64,000 nucleotides of DNA, taken from positions 39,663 through 103,662 of the forward strand of contig PS015039.1 of assembly GCA_048213135.1 (NCBI GenBank). The letters run 5' to 3'. The DNA comes from Reclinomonas americana ATCC 50394 (taxonomy: Eukaryota > Jakobida > Jakobea > Jakobida). Numbering within the stretch: the first letter of the stretch is position 1; every line of letters starts with the position of its first letter. Shown one piece after another: positions 51,701 through 64,000 of this stretch. The position numbers and the translations under genes were made by a program. Under the pieces are notes generated by a model that was not told the origin of the DNA, ran no database searches, and saw only the letters and a list, made by a program, of their open reading frames with translations.

Positions 51701-54527
51701 GGGGGGCAACGAACCAGGAAGCGTCCTCGCCTCGCTTCCTCACCTGTGACGTGTATGTGCCCCGATGATACTCGAGATACAGCTCGCCGTCCCAGATCGG
51801 CAGCGCGGCGCTCTTCGCCTGCACTGTCTGCATCAGCGCAGACACAGTGCCGAGGTGAACCTGCGGCACACCCTCCAGCTGCCAGTCGGCGAGGCGCTCG
51901 GCCGTCTCCAACATGGTAACGGTCGGTCCACCACCACCGTCGCCGTACCTGCGTGTGCATTCGCAGAAGGGGGGCACAGTNNNNNNNNNNNNNNNNNNNN
52001 NNNNNNNNNNNNNNNNNNNNNNNNNNNNNNNNNNNNNNNNNNNNNNNNNNNNNNNNNNNNNNNNNNNNNNNNNNNNNNNNNNNNNNNNNNNNNNNNNNNN
52101 NNNNNNNNNNNNNNNNNNNNNNNNNNNNNNNNNNNNNNNNNNNNNNNNNNNNNNGAGTGCTGTGTGCGCCGTCATGCGTGATGCACTGCGACTTGCGAGG
52201 ATCGTACCCAAATGTCACCAGTGGCTCCAGATCGAGTGAGCGCTGTCGGTAGCCGGTGTAGGCGCGAGTAATCTCGTGCGGTGTCATCTCGGCGTTGTAG
52301 GTGGTGGAAAAGTCGCGCTCACTCGAGCTCTGCGAACCGACGATCATGTGCACGGCCACCGAGGAGCCGTCGATGCCGCGCCAACGGAAGGTGTCTGCAA
52401 GTGTGCAAGTGAGCATGCGTGTTCTACCCTGACTCTGGCCAGCTCCGCATCGACCGACATACCGTGTGGCATACGAGTGTACTGGTTCCAGCTCAGCTTG
52501 CTCGTGACGAAGCCAGTGACGCCGGCGAGTTTCATGATCTGCGGCAGGGCTCCGGAGAATCCTGCACAGCACATGAGCACACACAGACACTGAGCAGGCA
52601 AACAGAAACTAATGTCCACCCTCCACACCGAAGCAGTCGGGTAGAAACAGGACGCGGCTGTCGACATCGAGCAGCTCGCGGAAGGCACGCTTCCCGTACA
52701 GGAACTGACGCACAAGTGACTCGCCCGAAGGAAGATTCGTGTCGCTCTCCACAAACATGGCACCTGGACATGGTTAGCGCACAGTGTGGCAGCACGGTAA
52801 ACACGCGCACGTTGTTTGACAGACTGACCTTCCGCCTCCCACCGACCGCTCTTGACCAAGGTGCGCACTTCGTCAAACAGCTCCGGCGCAATCTTTTGCA
52901 GCTCGCGGTAGACCCACGCCGACGATTGCAGGAATGTGTGGTGCGGGTAGGCACGCATTAAGTTCACCTGCGTGGCGGTGGTGCGCACTGCCCCCAACAA
53001 AGTGAAGCATGAGTGAGGTGGAAGAGAGGGAGTTGGGCAACGACGACGGCGCGCACCAATCTTGTGACGCGTCTGTGACACTGGCCACTGCAAATGATAG
53101 CCACGCCGTAGTAAGCACTAAGAGGCGGCACACAAGAAAGAGAGGAGAAACCAGCGCCAACGCACCAACCACGCAAGATCAATGTGCGCGTGACCAACAG
53201 CCATGACCACAGGTGTAAAGGATCGAACGGTGGCGGCGTTGTCCGGCGACGCAGCACTCGTCTCCGACGACGACAGCTGCTTCGTGGTCGTCTCCTTGTC
53301 CACGTCCTCTTCCGTCTCGGACTCCTTGTCAGCCGGCTTCGCCCCCGACGATGCATCGACTGGAGGCGGACCGCCACGTGGCACATACGGATCCAAGTTG
53401 CGCTGCTTGAGCAGCTCCTTCAATTTGTGCACGTCAAACTTTACAGTGGCCTCCTGTCGATGCTGCGGAACCGGGACCGTGAATGGCAAGTTTGCTGCGG
53501 CTGCTGCACTAACGGTCGCCAGCTGGTCCAGGCGACGGTCGCCAAGCACCGCGTTGAAAGCCTCCTGCGCAGCCGGCACCGACGTGTAGAACGTCTGACC
53601 GCCTGTTTCACCGGTGACTCCCAAAAAGTCCAGACGCTGCATGCCGGCAGCCCTGTGCAGCAAGAGTACACGCTGGTGAATCCACTGCCACGCAGTCAAC
53701 ACGATCATCATCTGACGCACACTGCCTCCAGCAACATGACACGAGTTGCGTGCTCCGGCAGCACGGCGGCCACCTCAAGCGCCACCCGGAAGTCGTGATA
53801 CAAGCGGTACGTTGCTCGACTGATCCACTGCAACTCGAACGACGACAGTGCATGGTTCACACGGCAGCGCCCATCAAAGAACACGGCGGTGGCCGTCATG
53901 GTCATGCCCTGCGACAAGTGCACCGGATGATCGCGATGCTCCTTGTCGACGGCGCCAACTCGGATGTCGTCGAGAAACACCTGGCCTTCGGGGCCGGCCG
54001 GGAACTGATCGTTGTGCGGGTTGTCGAGGTACGACGGCTCCACGCCCACGTGCAACAGCACCACCTCATCATCGCTCCAATGTCGAGGCATGTCCAGCTT
54101 GGCACGAAAGTACGTCCATCCCTGCCGTTTGCCCCAGCGCTCGCCCAGCATGAACGGCTCCCATCGACTGTCGTCCTTGTTGGGTGCCGTGAACAGTGGT
54201 GTGCCTGTGGACCCGTGAGAAAGGAGAGAATGCACAAGGGAGAGAGAGGGAAGGAGAGCACCATCTCGGATGATGCTGACCATGCGAGCGGCTTGTCGCT
54301 GCAGCACCAAGTACGAGCGCACTTGGTCGAGCATGCCTCGCAGACCCTCGAGGCGGAACTTGAGGTCGTGGTGACGTGTGCGCGTGGTCGTCGGAGTCGA
54401 CGGCTGATGATGATGATGCTGTGTGAGGAGGGCACGCACAGAGGGGGAGAGATGGAGGACAACGCACCAGTGGCGACAGCACAAGGTACAGTGCAAGCAG
54501 CAGCGCCGCCCACACGACAAACCGCAT
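48754..54527 (-). CDS. Alpha-mannosidase, GH38, MAN2C1/Ams1 type, with N-terminal signal anchor
   Basis: Exons 1-8: 54468-54527, 54262-54418, 53723-54204, 53166-53672, 53057-53087, 52829-52987, 52629-52763, 52463-52561. Exon 9 (from 52394) runs into gap 51981-52154; then 51744-51948, a piece at 51681 entering gap 51216-51673, 51050-51215, 50798-50979, 50371-50727, 50205-50290, 50109-50139, 49840-50043, 49634-49767, 49429-49564, 49239-49364, 49056-49163 and 48754-48987. Motifs: WEPFMLGERWG, VGHAHIDLAWLW (zinc HxD), FVESDTNLPSGES, LPDCFGFSG (nucleophile Asp), FRWRGIDGS, GDGGGGPT, GELYLEYHRGTYTSQ, QFHDILPGSSI, WDAWDIDSFY, YGVALISHTKYGGD. It should trim alpha-mannose from glycans. Known members are usually cytosolic or vacuolar; this one begins MRFVVWAALLLALYLVLSPL. 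A long acidic insert lies before HAHID. Confidence 0.9.
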
Positions 54528-54590
54528 TCGCTCTCTCTTCTCACTATCAACGAAACGAAGCTGCAGTGTCCTGCACGCACGCACAAAACA
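54528..54590. promoter_or_regulatory. Head-to-head spacer, 63 bp between start codons
   Basis: The mannosidase ATG (54527, -) and the next gene's ATG (54591, +) are separated by 63 bp containing no obvious TATA box. Promoter elements must overlap transcribed sequence of one or both genes, or non-coding first exons must exist. Confidence 0.5.
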
Positions 54591-57054
54591 ATGCACCGCG
54601 CACGAGGGGCGCCCGCACGTAGGCGACCCTCTGCATCCTCCTCGTCAGCGCGCTCGTCCTCGTCGTCATCGCTTTCTCAACAACAACAGCAGCAACAACA
54701 ACCATCGGCATTGCTGTCGAGGAGGCGACGACGCTCCTCTTCTCGCACGCGCTTTGTGGATCACGCGGCCACCACCACCACCACCACTAGCACAACAGCT
54801 TCCATTGCTGCGTCGGGCGAAGGGAAAGCATCACAACGATCGTCGGCATCGTCAGCGCATGCCGCAATGCATCGAGAACAACAACAACAGCAGCAACGAG
54901 ATCAGCAACAGCAGCAGTTCTACAATTACCAACAGCAGCAGCAGCGGAGGCAGGAACGCTATGATGACTATGGCGATGATGGTGGCCATGATGATGAAGA
55001 AGAATACTACGAAGAAGACGATGAGGAGGAGGAATACGACGACGACTACGATGAAGGAGCGCAGATGGAAGACGACCATGGTGAGTGGAGCTGTTTGATG
55101 GCGCTTTCTGGGCGTGGTTTTTTTTTGATTGGTAATGCTGTTGTTGGTAGGTGTGGCAGCGGCGGATCGCGACGACTACTTGTCTTTGGTTTTGCAACTT
55201 GCATTGCATAACTATGCCACGGTGCGTGTACGTGCGTGCGCCAAGCATGAGTGCTCGTGTCGGTGTTTGACTGTGAGCTTCTCGGTTGGGTGAGCAGGAG
55301 CAGCAGCGAGAGAATGTGATTACGGCACCGCCGTCGCGCATTTTGTCGCTCATGTCGGCACGGTGCGTGGCATTCCCTCTCTCTTGCACGTTACTTTTCG
55401 TGCTCTTCTGACGGCGACTCGCAGCAGCAGCGACGTGCAACATGTGTTGGTGGTCTCAGACAAGGAATTCAAGATCCAGTTGCTGTTTGTGCTGCTCGAC
55501 TTGGCCAGGTCTGTTCACGTGCTGCGTGTGCTGCTCTTCCACCACCGCCTCCTCTTCCTCCTCCTCCTGACTTGTGCAACGCAGAATACTAGCCTTTCCA
55601 TGCCCCTTCATCAAGTACACAGGCCCGGAGGAGATGCTGCCAGTGGCGGAGGACGCCCTCAAGTGTCTTCCGTGCATTCGTGTGGACAAGTACACGTACG
55701 TCCGCCATTGTCACACACACACTTGCACGACGCCCTCCCACGCCATTCACCTGTGGTGCTCCATGTGCAGATTTGAATGGGACTCGATGCTGGCGGCCGC
55801 CGATCCCTTCTTTCAGCAGCGCGTGCAGGACGGAGTGCTGCTGGCCGTGCATCGTCTGCTCTCCGAAGTGTTTGTGCACATTGACGCCACGCTACTCATC
55901 ACGGCTCGTGCACGCGTGAATCTGTCGTCTGCGCGCTTCTTCCACGCCCCCGACGACGACACACTCGGCCCCTCGTTTGCGTCCACAACGCTGGGCAGAT
56001 CGTCCGCGCTGGGCACGAGGAGAAGCGGGCCTTCTGTATCGCCGCCACAACCGCCAGCACCGGAAGCGCGCATGCCCGTGTCACAGTTTCAGGCACAGCA
56101 AGAGTACCTGGCACAGTTGGCCCAGTCGCCTTTGTTTGCCGCATCGCGACAAAAGGTTGGTCACGTGGAGATTGTGTCGGGAGGTGATCAAGTGGCGCTG
56201 GAGAGTCAGCAGCAGCAGCAGCAGCAGCAGCAGCGGTTGCGAGCGACACTGGGTTCGTCGAGTTTGTTCAACGTTGTGGTTTGTCGCACTTGTCGCTCTC
56301 GCTGCTCACGCGCTACGCAGGCTCAGAAACAGTGCAAGCACCATCTCCAGCCATGCCACGACTGGAGACGCCGCCCATTTCCGTTGCGGCCAACATTGCT
56401 GGGCCTCCGACTGTCGATGCGTTCGGCGGTGATGCGCGTTCTCGTCCAGCAGCTGCGGCCGTGCTGTCGCTCAGCGACGATTCGCGATTGCGGTCGCTCC
56501 CTGAATTGCACACGCCGTCGACAGTAGCGGACTCGCAGTCAACATCGCCTGCTCAGTCACCGGCGCCACCACTCCCCGTGCTCACGCAACAGCGGCCACC
56601 TCAAGCGCAGCAGCCACTGGAGGTGACAGTTGCACGACCGGCGCCGAATGTGTCGAGCGTTGCAGGCCGACCACACGTCTTACCGCCACTGGCGGCCGAG
56701 GCACCCGCAGCTGTGGCACGACCCGCTGGCGGCTCACCGGTCGCCCCCGGTTCGCCCCCCAAGGACCCTCGTATATCGGCCTCGTTGTCCTCGATACCGA
56801 TTGTCGCGCAGCGAACGAGCTTGCTCCCGCTGGAGAAACGACCGCCCTCCAGTGTCGCCAGCTCGTCGTCGGCCACCGAGGCCGCATCGTCGTCGGCGGT
56901 GGGAGCGTCGGCAGCAGCCACACCAAAAGCGCTGACATTTGCCGATTTCGCGCGTTTGAATGCCGGTGCTGACACGGACTCAAGTCTGGAGAGCTCGCGC
57001 GTCTCCAGTGATTTTATGGGCGGTGGCGATGACGATGAAGAAGAAGAAGAATGA
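54591..57054 (+). CDS. Low-complexity acidic/polyQ protein with a conserved-looking core (678 aa, seven exons)
   Basis: Exons are 54591-55080, 55151-55221, 55298-55362, 55425-55508, 55585-55695, 55771-56252 and 56321-57054 (679 codons, consistent phase). The N-terminus is Arg/Ser and Gln-rich and then strongly acidic (DDEEEYYEEDDEEEEYDD). Exons 2-6 encode an ordered helical core of about 170 residues (DDYLSLVLQLALHNYAT, VVSDKEFKIQLLFVLLDLAR, FEWDSMLAAADPFFQQRV, AVHRLLSEVF). The rest is Pro/Ser/Ala-rich and ends DDDEEEEE. I recognise no family; the core might be a cryptic helical-repeat domain. The 3' end is convergent with the next gene, 82 bp away. Confidence 0.7.
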
Positions 57055-57136
57055 ATGAATGAATCGGTGGCCGTCGACATGAGATTGACCTTGTGTACAC
57101 TCTGAAAAATCGCACAAAACGACAAGCCAGTGTCCA

Positions 57137-59988
<2,852 letters not shown>

Positions 59989-60594
59989 AGTTGAAGATCA
60001 CAACACTGTGATGCTGATGCTGAGAGATAAGAATGCGTCAACGATCGCGAGCACGGACAATGACAATTGAACTGTCCACTCGCAAACATATCGATCGCTG
60101 CATCATCCGTAACACCAGCAGGCCACAAGTGGTTTACTCGGAGAAGCATTTCACTCCAGAACTCGTGATCGTCAGTTCGAACAGTCTATTTTGCGCTGCG
60201 CATGCGATCGCTGCGATCCGGATCCTCGCACTGGCTTCCGTACGCGTGTCCAACAGTGCACGCCAGTGCACGTGGAGCACCGAGCACACCAGTGCACGTG
60301 GAGCACCGATCGCGATCAAGTTGAAAAAAGAATATTGCAATAATGTAATTGGTGATATCGCAACAGCCGCACCAATTGCAATCATACAACCACGGCACCC
60401 ATGTGCTGGCTTCCGTCTCACAGCAAGCGATATCGCACAGTGAGGGGTGCAGCGTTCCATCATCAGTACGTCGAACTCGATCTGTAACCCATCAAATGTG
60501 AAACAGCAAAACGGTGCTGCAATGTGACCCCATTTGGTAATATCACCTGAATTCTAACCGTCAGAGTTTTCTAATTTTTCACGTGTGCGGCGAG
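59989..60594. promoter_or_regulatory. Divergent promoter region with duplicated CACGTG element
   Basis: This is the region between the start codons at 59988 (-) and 60595 (+). It contains a 21-bp exact direct repeat at 60263-60283 and 60289-60309, each copy with GTGCACGTGGAG (a CACGTG E-box/G-box). An AT-richer zone lies at 60320-60375, with GATATCGC motifs near 60355 and 60431. No coding exon is visible. Confidence 0.5.
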
Positions 60595-63500
60595 ATGGAG
60601 CAGGCGCTCCCTCGAACCAGAACAGGTGCGTTGGGCTTGCCTACCAGTGTGTGCATGTGTGGGTGTGTGCATGAGAGAGAGAGGGAGAGAGTCCACCAAG
60701 AGTCTGCAAGACAATTGAATGCTGTGTGGGTGGTGTTTGACTGATGTAAACAGTGCGTTTCCTCTCACACTACCACTCACCCACTCACTCCCCTCAACAC
60801 AGGCATTGCTTCCCACGCCATTGGCGGTGGTGGAGGTGTGCTCGACTGCGAATCACGCGCCACCGCAACAACCAATGCCGGCGCCGCCGGGTACGATGAG
60901 GATCCTGCGACAGCGCAGATCACCCTTCCACGACTGCGACACGCATTCGCCTATGTGATCTGGTCACAGACACTGTTGCGTTACACCAGCTATCATCCTC
61001 TCCATTTCTCCTTGCTGTGCTTGCCCACAACATCCTGTATCACCACTCGCTGCGCAGTGTGTGTCACGCACTCCGACCACAGTGGCTGATGGCTTGCAGC
61101 GCGGCCACGCACTTGTTTGCTTCGTTCCTGCTCACTTCGTGGTGGCTGATGCCGTACTTTGACTTGACGGTGGAGAACTTTGCTGGCCACGGCTTGAAGT
61201 ATCTGTGTCTCGCGCTCAGTATTGGCGTTCTGGTGACCGGTTGTGCGAGCGTTGTCCTCACGGTGGCGGCGGTGCGCCGAGCCTCACAAGTTCGCCAGCT
61301 GCGCAACAATCTGGCCATACGACTGCTGGCAGGCGGACTGCCGCTGGTCTTTGCCGTGTGGCCGTTCATACTCACGCTGTTGCTGGCAGTGGCCTACAAT
61401 GCCCTGCACAGTGAGCACGTGGTGTGGCAGGCGAGCTTGGGTGTTTTGGTGTGCGGCTCAGTGCCGCTCGCATTGTACGCCACGCCCGTGTACGCCCTGT
61501 TCATGCAGCGGCGAACTGTGTTGCTGTCTGGGTTCTTCAACGTGCCGACCGAGAGTCGAGTGCTGTTGGTGCTCCTCATCACCGAGCTTATCTCCACCTG
61601 CTGCATGCTGCAGCTGCTGCAGGGTACAGCGGGTACTGCGGCGGTGAGTGTCACGCAGGCAACCATCACTCGCAAGCTGTACCACTCACACGCGGACAAC
61701 ACACAGAGTATTGTCCTCATCGTCGCTGGCCTGTTCGGAACGCTACGTTGGTACGTTCTCAGTTCCTCTCTCTCATGATAGCACAACAATATTACTGACC
61801 AGGCACAACTGTGCGCTTGCCCTTGCACAGTTTCCGAGTGCTGCCATTCGCTCACACTGCCGCCAACATGCTAGTCACGGCGGTGTTTGCCAATATGTTC
61901 CTGTCGGGCATCGCACTGTCGACATGGAAGCCGTGGGCACAGGCCGCCAGCATCGTGCTTTCACTCATCGTTGCGTTAGCGTCGCCCACGATATTGTGCC
62001 TTTATTTCCGCTCCACTCACAAGCCCACTATATGCGCTGCATGCAGGTGGGTCCCGTTTTGGTCAAGATCCGTGAGCGTGTGATCTTGTCGCAACTGGCG
62101 TTGAGTGCCATGGGCACGTACGTCCCGGTTCGTGACGACAGCACGCGTACGCACTGCGCTGCGTGTATCGGTGAATCACGCTCATGGCCCGTGCGCACAC
62201 AGACTGTTCGCTCTGCTCGCCCGTTGCAGCTGGATGCAGAGTCGCAACACCACTACTCAGCAAAAGAAACCGGTCCCATGGCGGAGCAATACAATAATGC
62301 CTTTTGTCAGCTCTTTGTGGAGGATTCACGCTCGGAGGAGGAGCTGGGCTTGCGCCTCCGCTTCTCACTGGCAGACATGGACATGGCCATGGTGAAATGC
62401 ATCTTTCACCACGCACTGCTGCAGTACCCAGAGTCGGCGTCCCTGCGCCTGCTGCAAGTGCAATACTTGGACGAAGTCGTGGATCGCCGACAGCAACATG
62501 TGTTGGACGCACAGCTGGCATCCGTTGCGTACCACGCGCACACAACACAGGCACTCACAGGTGCAGAACGGCGTCGACTCACCTGCTTCCACAGTTGCTG
62601 CGCGATGCACCGCCGACCAATGCCGTCGATTTCCGTTTCTTCATCCTGTCGTACCGACTGCGCAGTCTCGAGGCCGCAGCTGCCGACAATTCGCTGGAGT
62701 TTTCCGTTGGCCAGCGACTCAGCCTCGCCAACCAGCTGCATGTACAGCTGTTGCACCTGATGGTCGAGTGCTGGTCTCTCAGCGCGGACGAATCAGGCAC
62801 GGCAGACAAGAAGCGACTTGACGATGTGGTCGAGGACATTGGTGAGTTTGTGCACTTGTACGTCGCGCATGCACTCTCCATGACACTTGCCGCCGTCGAC
62901 ACAGCTACGAACTCGACGCGTCTGAGCCGCATGTTCCGCTCCCTGCTGCGTGATGCTCCACACTCGTCACTGGTACTGCGGTCGTATTCCAAGTACCTGG
63001 ATGACATTGAACACGAGTTGCGTGTCTGCACACACCATACTACAACTGCAGCGACTGTGGTGTCTGACGCACAGGTGCACGCAGTGTGTACGCCTCACGC
63101 GCAGTGGCGCAGTACGCCGACTACATGGACGAAAACGTCGTCGAAGTAAGACGGCAGCGACGCTCACGCGCTCGGCGTGCAAGTCGGCACGATGCATCTG
63201 TGCTCACTCGCGAGTTACGCAATCCCACGTGATGAGAGCAGACGCCTTGAATGTGGTATTCATCCGCACCGTAATCAGTTGTTCTGGTACGACGCGTGAG
63301 CGGCGGAGCTCGACTCGCACGCTGAACAGCTCGCTGCCGAACTTGCAGTCCACTCCTCAGTCTTCGCCGATCAACCAAGCTGCCGTCGACGCCGACGACA
63401 ACAAGTCGCACCACCACGAGAGCAGCCCCGGTGACACAAAAGTCGCATTGTCACCTTCGGTCGCAGCCAATGGAGATAGTGACGACGACGATTGCACTGT

Positions 63501-64000
63501 GCAGCCAGCACGCGTACTTCCACCTGTGCGCACTCGCCGAGGACGGCCGGAGGCCACCCTGTGGGTTCCACCGCTGACTGTGACCACGCCCACTGTTCAG
63601 TCGCCACCACAAGCTGCTGCTTGCATCGAAGGTGTGACTGGTGTCGGCCGTGGTGCTGGCATCAGTGGCGAATGCGACGACGACGACGACGACAAGTGGC
63701 TCGCACAACACTTGCACCGACTGCCCGAGGTCCTTCTGGAGGCAAGCAGGGGTCACAATGTTGACGATAGTGACGATGACGACGAGGACGAAGACGAAGG
63801 TGGAGACGACGACAACCTGACTGCACTGGCCGGCCGCAAACAGAGCCTAGTGCCAGTCGGTGCATCGACACCGCTTCTGGCGGCACCTGGCGGGGTGCTC
63901 AGCCCAATTGCCACCATGGCCACTGCCGATGCCACTATCACTGTCACCACCACCACCACCACCGCCACCACAACCACCACCGCAGCAGCAAGCAGCAGCC
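60595..64000 (+). CDS. TmcB/TmcC-like multi-pass membrane protein, 3' end beyond window
   Basis: Exons are 60595-60625, 60803-60974, 61058-61750, 61831-61969, 62047-62127, 62230-62523, 62595-63016, 63085-63145 and about 63301-64000, with the frame open to the edge. Exons 3-4 encode about seven hydrophobic segments (for example LPLVFAVWPFILTLLLAVAY, CGSVPLALYATPVYALF). A cytosolic helical-repeat region follows: FRFFILSYRLRSLEAAAADN, LVLRSYSKYLDDIEHDVYAS and AVAQYADYMDE, matching the 'RxYxxFLxEVxND..A..YxxAD' pattern of TmcB/TmcC (tiny macrocysts) proteins of protists. The last exon is Ser/Asp-rich and disordered. Four introns use GTTGCG donors; removing the 71-nt intron at 62524-62594 is what restores the frame. 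Likely a membrane signalling protein; any C-terminal catalytic domain lies outside the window. Confidence 0.65.

Noticed and set aside
54852-55079. Highly hydrophobic - strand frame (possible membrane protein)
   Set aside because: It is the antisense of the Gln/Asp/Glu-rich exon 1 of the + strand gene at 54591; acidic and Gln codons read backwards give Val/Leu/Phe.

Overview
The window is nuclear DNA of an unidentified unicellular eukaryote, from a gapped draft assembly. Genes are dense, lie on both strands and carry many short introns, mostly 50-100 nt. I rebuilt the gene models by eye from splice signals, reading-frame phase and protein-family motifs. Exon boundaries may be off by a base or so. 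Purine/pyrimidine microsatellites fill long introns and spacers, and most of the 14 N-gaps sit beside them. A NACHT-WD40 NTPase, a MACPF protein and a TmcB/TmcC-like membrane protein together suggest a heterotrophic protist. I cannot assign a lineage.

Layout, left to right: low-complexity DNA with the end of a + strand gene (to 2145); three tandem copies of a 319-residue protein gene of unknown family (2158-9497, +); an unknown 514-residue protein (9676-11288, -); an uncertain polyQ protein (11826-12443, -); a multi-exon NACHT-pentapeptide-WD40 NTPase (about 13626-19686, +); gene debris containing an actin-like peptide and WD40 scraps (19743-20680); a MACPF protein (20822-23154, +); a GT61-type glycosyltransferase (23617-25987, +); mitochondrial lipoate-protein ligase (27599-32230, -); an ankyrin-repeat protein (32313-34798, +); a serine carboxypeptidase S28 (35446-39041, +); a two-domain hnRNP F/H-like RNA-binding protein (40134-42151, -); a 23-exon coiled-coil protein (42590-48712, +); a MAN2C1/Ams1-type alpha-mannosidase (48754-54527, -); an acidic low-complexity protein (54591-57054, +); an unknown protein (57137-59988, -); and a TmcB/TmcC-like membrane protein that runs off the right edge (60595-64000, +).

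Many neighbours are arranged head-to-head or tail-to-tail with very short spacers. Start codons are 82 bp apart at 32230/32313 and 63 bp apart at 54527/54591. Stop codons are 41 bp apart at 48712/48754.

The two strongest unusual signals are these. First, an alternative 5' splice-site class, GTTGCG(T), recurs in eight or more unrelated genes. Each case is fixed by reading phase, several also by family alignment. Second, the triplicated gene looks like a pseudogene at first sight, but all three copies become intact when spliced with these donors. Their six exon lengths are then identical and all frame-breaking indels fall inside introns.
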